Shown here in pieces: positions 1 through 8,970 of a DNA stretch of 34,890 nucleotides; positions within the stretch are counted from its first letter, which is position 1, and each line of letters starts with the position of its first letter. The position numbers and the translations under genes are program-made. The stretch comes from a virus: positions 1 through 34,890 of the IMG/VR virus record IMGVR_UViG_3300028706_000023. One strand, 5' to 3'. Below the pieces are notes generated by a model. It had not been told where the DNA came from. It was given only the letters and a program-made list of their open reading frames with translations, and made no database searches.

Positions 1-175
1 AGACGTAACCAACTTATACCCAACCCACATAGCGCCATCCGCAGCGCCAGTGGGACAGGTGTTGGTTACTGAGCCACAGGTAATACGGGAGCAAGACTAT
101 ATGCGTGTGCAGCCTCCTAGTAAGCCGTATAAGCCTATGAGCTATAGCACGATGCACTGGGTGGCGAGATGCTAG
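1..175 (+). CDS. Hypothetical 60-aa protein, 3' part of a gene spanning the contig ends
   Basis: The frame is open from the first base and stops with TAG at 173-175. Its start lies at the other end of the window (ATG at 34874), and joining the ends over the shared 9 bases gives an uninterrupted 60-residue protein beginning MWSDVTNLYPTH. It is rich in Pro, Val and Tyr and has no recognisable domain. It sits between the S74 fibre gene, whose stop directly precedes its ATG, and the membrane protein gene that it overlaps by 7 bases. This placement makes it part of the late operon. The function is unknown. Confidence 0.7.
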   Translation, partial: DVTNLYPTHIAPSAAPVGQVLVTEPQVIREQDYMRVQPPSKPYKPMSYSTMHWVARC

Positions 176-609
176 CCGAGCTTGCTTTGGCGAATGCTGC
201 CTTTGCCACGATTAAGGCGACTCTAGCTAATGGTAGGGAGCTGCTAGATGCTGGTAAAGCCGTTACTGATTACTTCGGTGCGTCTAGTGCGATAAGCAAA
301 GAGGTGGCCAGCAAAGGTAAGGGTTCTGCCTTAGAAGCGTACCAAGCCCAGCAGCAGCTAATGAAGCAAGAGGAAGAGTTAAAGTTCATGCTCAATAAAC
401 AGGGCTTACTTGGCTACCACGACTTCTTGCAGTTCAAAGCACAGTTTGCCCGTGATCAGAAAGAAGCAGTTAAGGCTAAGGCACGTAAGAAGTACCAGAG
501 ACAGCAAGCACTTGAACAGAATGTAACATTAGGCCTGAAGGTAGGCACTATACTATTAATAACTATGGCCTCACTCTTTGGTGTAGCCCTTTACCTTAAA
601 GGTTCATAA
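169..609 (+). CDS. Late-operon membrane-anchored protein (146 aa), function unknown
   Basis: The first two thirds is predicted helical and highly charged, rich in Lys, Gln and Glu (about residues 45-118, likely coiled coil). It is followed by one hydrophobic stretch at residues 121-143 that looks like a C-terminal transmembrane helix, ending in the short tail LYLKGS. The ATG overlaps the stop of the preceding gene by 7 bases. With the next gene it forms a pair of small proteins that each have a C-terminal membrane helix just upstream of the tail tube genes. A virion-associated or lysis role is possible but not shown by any motif. Confidence 0.75.
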   Translation: MLAELALANAAFATIKATLANGRELLDAGKAVTDYFGASSAISKEVASKGKGSALEAYQAQQQLMKQEEELKFMLNKQGLLGYHDFLQFKAQFARDQKEAVKAKARKKYQRQQALEQNVTLGLKVGTILLITMASLFGVALYLKGS

Positions 610-612
610 AGA

Positions 613-831
613 ATGTCTAACATGAAGGATTTTGAAGCAGGACAACTGGTGAATGCTGTGGAACAATTAGGCAAGGATGTCGAAGACTTAACTAAACTCG
701 TAGCTAAGTTAAATGAGAGACTGGCTGCCCAAGAGTTAGCTCTAGCCAAAGGTAAGGGGATGGCAGCGGGGGCATTAGCCTTAGCTGCCCTCTTAGGTGG
801 TCTAAGTTCATATATAATGGGAAAGATGTAG
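613..831 (+). CDS. Small coiled-coil protein with C-terminal membrane helix (72 aa), holin-like candidate
   Basis: Residues 8-45 form an amphipathic heptad-like region (leucine/valine spacing with many charges). Residues 48-68 are an Ala/Leu/Gly-rich hydrophobic segment that could cross the membrane once, with a basic GKGK just before it. The gene starts 4 bases after the preceding stop; a second ATG at 622 is an alternative start. Size, a single membrane segment and location among late genes fit a holin or spanin-like accessory protein, but single-pass proteins of this kind also occur as virion proteins, so the role is inferred only. Confidence 0.7.
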   Translation: MSNMKDFEAGQLVNAVEQLGKDVEDLTKLVAKLNERLAAQELALAKGKGMAAGALALAALLGGLSSYIMGKM

Positions 832-832
832 T

Positions 833-1510
833 ATGACATATAGAGAAATTATAGATGAGGTCTTACGTAGACTACGTGAAGATCAATTAGGATCTGACTG
901 GTCAGGTAATTTATCCTCATCTAACGGCCCCACAGACTATCAGAAGATGGTAGGTGACTTCGTTAATGATGCTAAGTATGAAGTAGAACACTTCTGGGAT
1001 TGGCAAGTATTACGTGTTACTTCAGCAATAACTACAGTCTCAGATACGATGTCCTACTCTTTGGTAGGCGCGGGTAGGGACTTCAAGGTATTAGATGCTA
1101 TAGATACTACTACAGGTCTACATCTAAATCAGATTAGTTCTGTAGAATTGAATAAGAAAGCATTCCCAATAGCCGATCAAGTTAAGGGTCAGCCTACTAG
1201 CTATGGTTTCAATGGTATTGATTCTAATCTAGATACAGTAGTAGACCTATGGCCTATTCCCGATGATGCTAGGCAGATTAACTTTAATATAGTGAAGCCA
1301 CAAGCTAGTCTACAGTCAGCTACTACTGATCTATACGTGAATGAACAGGCTGTAATATTAGGTGCTTATATGAGAGCCCTATCAGAACGAGGGGAGGATG
1401 GAGGTACTCAGGTATCCACCGCTGCTCAGGAATATGGTAATGTCTTATCTAGAGCAGTACAGATTGATTCTGGTAAGACTCATATGGAGCTAGATTGGTA
1501 TGCCAACTAA
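833..1510 (+). CDS. Tail tubular protein A-like (T7 gp11 family), 225 aa
   Basis: The protein resembles gp11-type adaptor proteins of T7-like phages. It starts MTYREIIDEVLRRL, has the segment WDWQVLR near residue 52 and a middle DLWPIPDDA block, and its length is near the usual 190-230 residues. In this family the protein forms a dodecameric ring joining portal to the tail nozzle. The context supports this, because the next gene is a long gp12-like nozzle protein that it overlaps by 11 bases. The preceding gene's stop is one base upstream of the ATG, and no strong ribosome site is visible, suggesting translational coupling. Confidence 0.8.
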   Translation: MTYREIIDEVLRRLREDQLGSDWSGNLSSSNGPTDYQKMVGDFVNDAKYEVEHFWDWQVLRVTSAITTVSDTMSYSLVGAGRDFKVLDAIDTTTGLHLNQISSVELNKKAFPIADQVKGQPTSYGFNGIDSNLDTVVDLWPIPDDARQINFNIVKPQASLQSATTDLYVNEQAVILGAYMRALSERGEDGGTQVSTAAQEYGNVLSRAVQIDSGKTHMELDWYAN

Positions 1511-3125
1511 ACCATTAGCTCCTCTAGTATTAGACTCAATAGGTGTGTTTGGATTAAATACCCAAGCTAACGCTTCTAGCTTAGATCATCGTTGGTTAGT
1601 CAAAGCAGATAACATCATGATTAACTCTGAGGGTCGTCTGACTTCCCGTAAGGGTATTCGTCAGGTGTCGGAGTCTATAGGTAACTTCCCTGTTAAGTCC
1701 TTACACACCCACCAGCATTTAGATGGCTCACTCTCTCTAATAGGATCAGCTAATAATAAGATATATAAAGCTGATCTATCTGTAGTACCTGCTACAATGA
1801 CAGAGCAGATCTTTGCTAGTACTCCTTATACTGTTACAGGTGATAACTGGCAATGGGTACAGTATGATGATGACTCTATAGGCGTACAAGCAGGACATAG
1901 ACCTATACATTATAATAGTACTACCCATGTATGGGAAGACTTAGAAGACACTTCTAGCTACAATGCTCCTACAGGAATAACCACTTTCGATCCTTCCTGT
2001 ATCTTAGCTAAGTTCGGTCGTCTATGGGCAGCAGGTATGTCTGAGGATAAGGAGACTATCTTATATTCTAGAACACTGGCTCACCATGAATGGAATGGAG
2101 TTGGTTCTGGCACTATTAACATGAGGTCTGTGTGGGGCTTTGACGAGGTTGTCTCCTTAGCTTCATTTAACGGTAAGTTGATTATATTCGGTAGAAATAA
2201 CATAGCTATCTATAATGATCCTTTTGATCCCGATGGTGATGGTTTTGGTTTAGATGAGGTAATACATGGAATCGGATGTGTCGCAAGAGACTCGGTGCAG
2301 GCTTTCGGTGATGATATTCTTTTCTTATCTGCTGACGGTGTTAGGTCGCTTAATCGCACTAAAATACAGGACAAGATGCCCCTAACAGACTTGACTAAAA
2401 ATGTCAAGAATGATATCATTAAAAACATTACATCCTCCCAATCAGAAGATATTAAGTCCCAGTACAACCATACTGGTGGTTATTATATCATCTCATTTAC
2501 TGATCTCAATGAAACTTATATCTTAGACTTTAAGGCTATCAATCCTGATGGCACACCTCGTATAACTAAGTGGAACACTGATGCTATCCGAGCGCCTAAG
2601 TCTTTCCTATCCCTACCAAGCGGTACTCTATACTTAGGGCTGGGTTCCTCCACTTCAAGCCACACTTTTAACGGTGTTATAGCTAAGTATGATGATTACT
2701 ATGATCTAGACTATTCAGGAGCTACTCCCTCTAACCAGACATATCAGACTGTATTTAAAACAGTGTGGATGGACTTCGGTAATCCTTATACAGCCAAGCT
2801 ACTAAAGAAATTTAGTGTTGTTATAGATGGTGGCCGTGAGCAGGACGTTACTGTTAAGTGGTTTAGAGATTACAATGGTACTATTGGAGATTCTTCTACG
2901 TTCAGTCTGACTCCTGTATCTAGCGGCGTTATAGCTTTATTTGGTGATAGCACAAGCCTGTATGGTAATGTGAAGTATGCGCCTCTGTTCTTCCCTAAAG
3001 AGTACAGACTGAACCTAAGTAAGGCAGCTAAAGTAGTGCAGATAGAAATGATTAATTTAATTAAAGGATTTAAAGGCTCATTACAGAGCATGACGGTTCT
3101 AGCTAAAGAAGGTAAAATACGATGA
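1500..3125 (+). CDS. Tail tubular protein B-like (T7 gp12 nozzle family), 541 aa
   Basis: This is a long, beta-rich protein with repeated Trp/Gly/Asp motifs suggestive of a beta-propeller, as in the gp12 nozzle. Typical blocks are an N-terminal ADNIMINSEGRLTSRKG, then KFGRLWAAG near residue 175 and GKLIIFGRNNIAIY near 225. In T7-like phages six copies close the tail tip and take part in DNA ejection. It is shorter than T7 gp12 (about 790 aa) but comparable to versions in marine podophages. Its ATG lies inside the end of the tail tube A gene and its stop overlaps the next ATG by 4 bases, so these genes are one tight tail cassette. Confidence 0.8.
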   Translation: MPTKPLAPLVLDSIGVFGLNTQANASSLDHRWLVKADNIMINSEGRLTSRKGIRQVSESIGNFPVKSLHTHQHLDGSLSLIGSANNKIYKADLSVVPATMTEQIFASTPYTVTGDNWQWVQYDDDSIGVQAGHRPIHYNSTTHVWEDLEDTSSYNAPTGITTFDPSCILAKFGRLWAAGMSEDKETILYSRTLAHHEWNGVGSGTINMRSVWGFDEVVSLASFNGKLIIFGRNNIAIYNDPFDPDGDGFGLDEVIHGIGCVARDSVQAFGDDILFLSADGVRSLNRTKIQDKMPLTDLTKNVKNDIIKNITSSQSEDIKSQYNHTGGYYIISFTDLNETYILDFKAINPDGTPRITKWNTDAIRAPKSFLSLPSGTLYLGLGSSTSSHTFNGVIAKYDDYYDLDYSGATPSNQTYQTVFKTVWMDFGNPYTAKLLKKFSVVIDGGREQDVTVKWFRDYNGTIGDSSTFSLTPVSSGVIALFGDSTSLYGNVKYAPLFFPKEYRLNLSKAAKVVQIEMINLIKGFKGSLQSMTVLAKEGKIR

Positions 3126-3835
3126 GTAATTATACAATAGCAGTTGCTTGGAATAACAAAGATGCTCTCCAAGACTCTGATGTAGATAAGGTCATCTCAG
3201 GTGATGATTTCTGGACTGAGTTCTCAGCAGTACAGACTGCCCTCAACTCTAAAGCTGAACTAACTGGGTCTAATACACAAGCCTTTTCAGCTACTACAGC
3301 TACTGCTGGTACTAGCACTACACAAGTAGCTACTACTGCTTTCGTAGGTACTGCTATTACAGCAGCAGTTCCAACACAGTCTACTATAAATGACTATGCC
3401 TACCCAGTAGGGTCTATCTATACATCTGTTGTGAGTACGGACCCTGCTACCCTATTAGGAGTAGGTACATGGGTAGCCTTTGGTGCTGGTAAGGTCTTAG
3501 TAGGTCTAGATGCTGCTGATACTGACTTCGATACAGTAGAATCATCTACAGGTTCGACAGGCACTGGTGGTACTAAGACTCATACTCTTACAGAAGATGA
3601 AATGCCAGCTCATAATCATAAGGGTAACTTTATGATGGAATCTGACTCACCTTCTAATGACTTCGCATCAGGCACAGATACTTCGGTAGCTAACCCCGAT
3701 GGCAACGTCTTAGACCATACTACCGTAGGCTCCGCGTCTAAATACAACCCTATCGGTTCTACGACAGGTTCAGGCAACGCACATAATAACGTACAGCCCT
3801 ACATCACAGTATACTTTTGGAAACGCACTGCGTGA
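3122..3835 (+). CDS. Tail fibre / baseplate protein with collar-type C-terminal domain (237 aa)
   Basis: The N-terminal third is Thr/Ala/Ser-rich and repetitive (about residues 45-90, TTQVATTAF). The rest carries the hallmarks of phage collar or T4 gp10/gp12-type domains: YPVGSIYTSV near residue 95, GTWVAFGAGKVLVG near 117, then LTEDEMPAHNHKG near 158 and a final HNNVQPYITVYFWKR. In that fold the HxH and histidine-asparagine pairs bind metal in a trimer. A short receptor-binding or tail-tip fibre is the likely role. The gene overlaps the previous stop by 4 bases (ATGA) and shares GTGA with the following HNH gene. Confidence 0.78.
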   Translation: MSNYTIAVAWNNKDALQDSDVDKVISGDDFWTEFSAVQTALNSKAELTGSNTQAFSATTATAGTSTTQVATTAFVGTAITAAVPTQSTINDYAYPVGSIYTSVVSTDPATLLGVGTWVAFGAGKVLVGLDAADTDFDTVESSTGSTGTGGTKTHTLTEDEMPAHNHKGNFMMESDSPSNDFASGTDTSVANPDGNVLDHTTVGSASKYNPIGSTTGSGNAHNNVQPYITVYFWKRTA

Positions 3836-4242
3836 ATCGTATAAAAGACGTTATATGTTCTCATTGTGATGCTACATTCCAAGCAGCCCGTGTGGATGCT
3901 AAGCGATGCCCAGCCTGTAGGGAGGTCTACTTGCAGGCGTATAGACGCAAGCCTTCTACAGTTCAAAGGAAGAAAGATATACATAGGAAAGTAAGAGAAG
4001 AAGCGTTTGCAGGGTATGGTGGTAAATGTACCTGTTGCGGTGAAGATAAATTCGAGTTTTTAGCGCTAGATCATGTTTTTGGTGGTGGCGGTCAGGAGAG
4101 AAAAGTGAAATCAACACATCAGATAGCTAGGAAAGTAATCACACAGGACTTCCCTAAAGAATATCAAATCTTATGTCATAATTGTAATATGGCAAAGGGG
4201 TTCTTTGGTAAGTGCCCACACGAACAAGAGAGGACAGCATAA
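3832..4242 (+). CDS. HNH-type endonuclease with Cys-rich N-terminus (136 aa)
   Basis: Near the N-terminus two CxxC pairs (CSHC and CPAC) could bind zinc. A second zinc-like pair, CTCC, precedes LALDHVFGGG (the conserved D-H of the HNH core). ILCHNCNMAKGF follows with the final His/Asn residues. This matches small free-standing HNH endonucleases common in phages. The likely start is GTG at 3832, overlapping the fibre stop as GTGA; an in-frame TTG at 3817 is possible but lies deeper in the fibre gene. It sits between tail and internal virion genes, where it serves no obvious structural role, so it is probably a mobile homing-type gene. Confidence 0.8.
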   Translation: MNRIKDVICSHCDATFQAARVDAKRCPACREVYLQAYRRKPSTVQRKKDIHRKVREEAFAGYGGKCTCCGEDKFEFLALDHVFGGGGQERKVKSTHQIARKVITQDFPKEYQILCHNCNMAKGFFGKCPHEQERTA

Positions 4243-4243
4243 C

Positions 4244-5308
4244 ATGGCTACGAAACAAGAAGAAGAGCTAGCACGTTTAATCAGAGAAGAGGATAGAGTC
4301 AATGATACTATTTCATCCTTTGATCCTGCTTTTGTAGATCTGACTCGACCTTCTGGAGGCCCTTCAACTCGACCTTCTGTAAGACGTGGTACTGGATCTA
4401 CTACTAATACTGCTAACGACCTATCAACACAAGCTGACCAACAGCAATTAAATAATCAACCTTCTTTCTGGGAGGCTCTAATGGCCTCTGATAAGAGCCC
4501 TAATACCCCTACACAGGCTCAGTTAATGGCTGATCCTTCACTCATGACACCCGCTATGTTTGCACAACAACAGGCAGCGGGTGGTGTTACTAGTAGCACA
4601 GGAGGAGCAGGAGGCCCTATGGTAAATACGCCTACAGTAGGGGAAGGTCAAGGTGATCCAGTCTCACGACTACAAGAAGCACGACAGCCACGAGGACTTA
4701 CTTTCAGTAATCTTTTTGGCAGTACTCGTTTTGACCCTGAGACTGGTGAGTTCATTCAAATGGATGATGACCAATTCAAACAGTTCCAGACGGGACTCTT
4801 AGGGCAACTCACAAGCGCACAGGAAGCCTTTCAGAGCTTTAACCCACAAGATGCAGCCTCAGAGTACCTACGTGGTGTAAACGCCATTAGAGAGCCTCTC
4901 AGGGAGCAACAGACACAATCAGCACTGAGTCGTCTGATTCAGTCAGGGCGTCTAGGTGCATCTTCTGGTACTCGTGCTTTAGCACAGCTAGAACGGGAGC
5001 AGGAGAGTCAGAGATTTACAGAAGGTGTACAGGCTACTCAATTCGGACAGGAGCAACAACAACAGTTAATGGCTAACCAAGCTGGTCTATTTGGCTTGGC
5101 ACAGAATGTAGCCCAACAACAGTTCGGTGGTCAGCAATCAGCATTAGGTGCAGTACCTCTACTACAAGAGATCTACTCATTCCCTGAAGAACCTGCATTC
5201 CAACGTGACTTAGCTCAGATGGGTATTGATGCTCAGAAGAGTGCTACCAACACTGGACTATTTGGTGATATCTTTGGCATGGTAGCGCCTAAACTATTTG
5301 GACTATAA
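4244..5308 (+). CDS. Internal virion protein candidate, Gln-rich (354 aa)
   Basis: The ATG at 4244 comes one base after the HNH stop and follows AGAGAGGACAGC, a usable ribosome site. The protein is low in hydrophobic residues at its N-terminus, Ser/Thr/Gln-rich through residues 40-130, then helical with QQ-rich stretches (QEQQQQL, QNVAQQQFGGQQ). The C-terminus ends in Gly/Phe-rich LFGDIFGMVAPKLFGL. Position directly after the tail genes and before two larger structural-type genes matches the gp14/gp15/gp16 ejection protein block of T7-like phages, where the first protein is also Ala/Gln-rich. The assignment is by context and composition, not by a motif. Confidence 0.65.
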   Translation: MATKQEEELARLIREEDRVNDTISSFDPAFVDLTRPSGGPSTRPSVRRGTGSTTNTANDLSTQADQQQLNNQPSFWEALMASDKSPNTPTQAQLMADPSLMTPAMFAQQQAAGGVTSSTGGAGGPMVNTPTVGEGQGDPVSRLQEARQPRGLTFSNLFGSTRFDPETGEFIQMDDDQFKQFQTGLLGQLTSAQEAFQSFNPQDAASEYLRGVNAIREPLREQQTQSALSRLIQSGRLGASSGTRALAQLEREQESQRFTEGVQATQFGQEQQQQLMANQAGLFGLAQNVAQQQFGGQQSALGAVPLLQEIYSFPEEPAFQRDLAQMGIDAQKSATNTGLFGDIFGMVAPKLFGL

Positions 5309-5320
5309 GGGGATATTTTA

Positions 5321-6343
5321 ATGGCTAATGGATTATTCGGCTCAGGCCCACAATCAAACATACTACAGACAGTACAGGGCTCCTACACAGCTATGCTTAA
5401 TGCTGAGAAGCAGAAGGGCCTAGCTATGCGAGAGGCTATGGGTGCTTTCGGTCAGGCAATAGACCCTAAGACTATCGGTATGAATAAGTTTAAGAAGCAG
5501 TTTACTGGTGCAGACTGGTCTAAGCCTGAGACATACTTTCAGGCTAGTAAGTTCATCTCAGAGTTTGACCCTGCTGGTGCTATGTCTATGGCACAGAATG
5601 GTATGAAGCTACAGGCTCAATTAGCTCCTAAAGCCCCTAAGCAATCGTCTGCTTCTCTCCAAGTAACAGAAGCATTTGGATTGGAAGCAGGTACTCCTGA
5701 ACATAGAGCTAAGATGCAAGAGATCATTAACAACAAGAACACAGTACAGAATAAGCTGAGTCCTTTTGAGCAGACTAAAGCATTATCTGGTTTCATTCAA
5801 GATGATGCTAGTTATAAGTTTGCAAAGCAACGTCTAATTAAAATTAAAGACGCACAGAATGCACTACCACAAGTACGTGAAGGTAATGAAAAAGCAGCTA
5901 CTTTGTTAGAACGTACTGTCTCTGAATCATATAATGCAGACACAAGGGCAGCTTCCGAGATTGACCGTCTAGTAGCAAGTCGTTCTTGGGGAAGAGGTAT
6001 GCGTGATTGGATCAGTAACGGCTTCACAGGTACTCCTTCAGAAGTTACTATAGAAGAATATGAGACTATGATTAATATCGCGGATATTGCTATGCGTGAG
6101 ACAATTAATAATACAGTAGACACTAATGCTTCTCTATATAGCGGTCTTATGGATGCTGATCAGTTGGAGAATGTAGTTAGCTCATTACGTGTCGGTGATA
6201 CAGGAGGTGGTGAAGAGGCCCCTTCTCAACTACCTATTGGAGAGCCTATTGCAAAGGCAGAAGCAGGTACTTCAGATGGAGAACACGTAGGAGAGGACGG
6301 TATTACTTACATAGTTAAAGAGGGTCTTGTATATGTCAAATGA
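5321..6343 (+). CDS. Internal virion protein candidate (340 aa)
   Basis: The gene starts after a short gap containing AAGGGGAT, a good ribosome site. The product is mostly helical, with Ala/Met/Lys-rich early segments (residues 1-110), a middle with many charged residues, and an acidic Gly/Glu-rich region near 290-315 followed by a short C-terminal beta-like end (GITYIVKEGLVYVK). No enzyme motif is visible. It lies between two other probable ejection proteins and its stop overlaps the start of the 878-residue protein by 11 bases. The arrangement fits a gp15-like role in the DNA ejection conduit, inferred from synteny. Confidence 0.62.
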   Translation: MANGLFGSGPQSNILQTVQGSYTAMLNAEKQKGLAMREAMGAFGQAIDPKTIGMNKFKKQFTGADWSKPETYFQASKFISEFDPAGAMSMAQNGMKLQAQLAPKAPKQSSASLQVTEAFGLEAGTPEHRAKMQEIINNKNTVQNKLSPFEQTKALSGFIQDDASYKFAKQRLIKIKDAQNALPQVREGNEKAATLLERTVSESYNADTRAASEIDRLVASRSWGRGMRDWISNGFTGTPSEVTIEEYETMINIADIAMRETINNTVDTNASLYSGLMDADQLENVVSSLRVGDTGGGEEAPSQLPIGEPIAKAEAGTSDGEHVGEDGITYIVKEGLVYVK

Positions 6344-8969
6344 CCTACCAACTATGTCTTTTAAGAATAAACAAGAGGCTCCTAAGAAGGAACTTCCTGT
6401 GATGTCTTTTAAGGGACTGACTAAAGTAACTGAACCTGCACACAGTACAGAACTAAGCGAGCTAGCAGTAGACTCATGGAAGCAAGCTATTGTCACTAAC
6501 GTACTAAGTCTAGTTCCTGATTCTGTACAGAATATGCTACAGGGTAGGTCTGTTATTGATCTAGATGTTACTGTAGGAAGTAAAGAAGCAGAAGCATTAG
6601 ATAGGGCAGACAGAGAAGCAACCGCAGATGCGTTAGGTCTCGATATTAAGAACCTAAAGCCAAAGACTATAGATGAACAGATTGTAGCTGATTTAGCAAT
6701 GGCGGGTGCTGATCCTCTCTCGTTCATTGGAGGCGTAGGTAATAAAGTTGCAAAGCCTATAGTTGCAGGTCTGGAATCAGCCTTTGGGACTCTAACAGGC
6801 ACAGTAGGAGGAGAAGCTGCTTCTAACCTAGCTGTTAGCTTAGGCGCTGAGGAAGGCGGTAAGGTAGCCCAGAGCGCCCGTGTTGTAGGTGGTGGTTTAG
6901 GAGGATCGGCTACTGCTGCTTCTGTAACTGGAGGTGTCAAGGCTGTTACTGCTGGAGGTTCGGCTGCTTTTAACTTTAAAGATAAGCTATCAGGTGACGT
7001 AGGTAAGTCTATAGATGAAGGTGAGACTTATATAGCAACGAGTCAAGTGGCTAACTTCATAAAGGACGCCATCACTGCTGATCCTAAGACCGCAGATAAA
7101 ATAGCTCACGTTGAGAATGTACTCAGTGAGTTCCCTGAATTAGAAATAGGCCCTTGGGTAGCTATGACTGATAATCCTGTATTTCAGGATAACTTACATT
7201 ACCTACTAAAGACCAACCCTTCTTTTCACGGTACTCTTAAAACACAGATAGCAAATGCAGAAGGCGTCATACGTAAGAGACAAGAGCAGTTATTTAAGGA
7301 AGATGGTTTTATTGCAGAGAAGCGGATCTTCAAAGAGCTACAGGCTGGATTAAAGAATGCAAAGAATGTAATAGCTAATGTAGATAAAGCGATACAGACT
7401 ACTACTGAGAGTGTCAGCCCTACACAGGTACGTACACCTGAGCAGCTAGGTAATATCGTAGTTAAGCTAGTTGAGCGTAAAAAGAAAGCAGTACGTACTC
7501 AGATGAGTCCTCTCTATGATAATCTATTTAGGAAAGCAGAGGCAGATGGTATTGTATTTGGAAGAGAACAGACTGAGGCTTTGCATACCTTTGCTACCTC
7601 TGAGGTAAAAGAACTCTTTGGTCTAATGCCTAAGCAGTACCGAGAGACTATTTCAAAGTGGAAGCCTGTTCCTGTAAAGGATGCTGATGGTTCTATCTTG
7701 AAAACAGAAGATGGTGAGACTATAACAGAATACCCAGAAGCCTCACTACGTCAGTTAGACTCGTTTAAACGTAGTATCAATGAAGGACTCCGTAATCCTA
7801 ACATCAAAGGAGATTCTAAGGCCCGTCTTGAGAACTTAAAGAAGGAACTCGATAGCGAGATAGCTAACATGGGTGAGTTTGGATCTAGCTATAAAGGTCT
7901 AGACTTTGAATACTGGAAGCGTCTAGGCATCCCTCTAAACAAGGATGGTATTAAACAGATTTCATCTAAGAAGTTTGCAGACCAAGTAGCTCCTTTATTA
8001 GCTCGTCCAGCACAAGCGCGTGAGTTCTTAGACATGGTAGGTAACATGGGTATTCCTGTTGTGCGAGAGTCTGTACTAGCCCGTTTAGGAGCTAAGGCTT
8101 ACGACAGTAAAACAGGAGAGTTAGACATTCTGGCTCTAGATAAATTTAGGAATGATCCTGCCAATCGTGAGGTAATAGAGATGTCACGCTTAGGTGAGGA
8201 GTTCTCTGATATGTCTACTATGGTATCTGCCTTAGACGAGCAAAGAGCCGCTATCTCTACACAATACATTGAAGGGACTAGAGGACATACCCGTCAATTC
8301 TATGGACGTATGCACGAACAAGGTATTGATGGTGTGATCAGTGATCTACTCACAAGCCCTGCTAAGACTCAAGGCCATCTTAAATTCATTCGTGGTCTTT
8401 CTCCTGATTCTCAGGATATTATAATGACAGGACTAAAAGCAGAACTAGCTTCAAAGGCTATAGGTTCTGGTAAAGGTTCTATGTCATTCATTAAAGACAA
8501 TCAAAGGACTTTTGATGCTATGTTTGGTAAAGGGATGTATAGTGATCTACAGTCCTTAGCTAACGTACAGGATCTCTTAGGCGCATTACCTTTAGAAACA
8601 ATTAAAGTAGCCGCTAAACACTCTAAACTAGATGACTTCTTAAAGAGGAAAACTGGAGTACCTCTGACACAAGTTAACAGCATTGCTCGTGACCGTATTA
8701 TGTCAGGCTTCCAAAAGATATTCGTTATTGTTAACAAGATGAACTCTGCGCGGGTAGACACTAAAGAGGAGCAGATGTTGATTGAACTGTTCACTAAGAA
8801 AGGGGTGTTGAAAGACATTAAGCAGAAAGCAGATACTCTTAAATTAAATGTCAATAAGCCAGAGGCTATAAGGGCCTTTGCTACTTCCATCAATAAAGCT
8901 ATCAGTAGGGGTGCTTATATGGGAATTGAAGCAGCAGAAGAAGAGAATACTAGGGAGAGGGCACGATAA
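6333..8969 (+). CDS. Large internal virion protein (878 aa)
   Basis: This is the longest gene of the genome. The chosen ATG at 6333 lies inside the end of the previous gene and gives MSNDLPTMSFKNK. A short PxMSFK motif occurs twice at the start (residues 6-10 and 21-25). Residues about 115-215 are Ala/Gly/Val-rich and weakly hydrophobic (GGVGNKVAKPIVAGLESAFG and following), possibly membrane-interacting. The remainder is long, charged, helical sequence typical of gp16-like ejection proteins. No transglycosylase motif is seen here; that activity appears to be on the next gene instead. The identification rests on size, composition and position. Confidence 0.7.
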   Translation: MSNDLPTMSFKNKQEAPKKELPVMSFKGLTKVTEPAHSTELSELAVDSWKQAIVTNVLSLVPDSVQNMLQGRSVIDLDVTVGSKEAEALDRADREATADALGLDIKNLKPKTIDEQIVADLAMAGADPLSFIGGVGNKVAKPIVAGLESAFGTLTGTVGGEAASNLAVSLGAEEGGKVAQSARVVGGGLGGSATAASVTGGVKAVTAGGSAAFNFKDKLSGDVGKSIDEGETYIATSQVANFIKDAITADPKTADKIAHVENVLSEFPELEIGPWVAMTDNPVFQDNLHYLLKTNPSFHGTLKTQIANAEGVIRKRQEQLFKEDGFIAEKRIFKELQAGLKNAKNVIANVDKAIQTTTESVSPTQVRTPEQLGNIVVKLVERKKKAVRTQMSPLYDNLFRKAEADGIVFGREQTEALHTFATSEVKELFGLMPKQYRETISKWKPVPVKDADGSILKTEDGETITEYPEASLRQLDSFKRSINEGLRNPNIKGDSKARLENLKKELDSEIANMGEFGSSYKGLDFEYWKRLGIPLNKDGIKQISSKKFADQVAPLLARPAQAREFLDMVGNMGIPVVRESVLARLGAKAYDSKTGELDILALDKFRNDPANREVIEMSRLGEEFSDMSTMVSALDEQRAAISTQYIEGTRGHTRQFYGRMHEQGIDGVISDLLTSPAKTQGHLKFIRGLSPDSQDIIMTGLKAELASKAIGSGKGSMSFIKDNQRTFDAMFGKGMYSDLQSLANVQDLLGALPLETIKVAAKHSKLDDFLKRKTGVPLTQVNSIARDRIMSGFQKIFVIVNKMNSARVDTKEEQMLIELFTKKGVLKDIKQKADTLKLNVNKPEAIRAFATSINKAISRGAYMGIEAAEEENTRERAR

Positions 8970-8970
8970 G

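Noticed and set aside
3817-3831. TTG start for the HNH gene five codons upstream
   Set aside because: GTG at 3832 forms the usual GTGA overlap with the fibre stop; the extra codons add no conserved residue.
3821-4242. Border repeat for the first HNH gene, because fibre and HNH both end in Arg-Thr-Ala
   Set aside because: The matching residues are coded by different bases, so there is no DNA repeat comparable with that around the second HNH gene.
6272-6940. Long minus-strand open frame of 222 codons
   Set aside because: It is Pro/Ala/Ser/Thr-rich without a domain and lies opposite the well-supported large virion protein gene; it is a codon-bias shadow.
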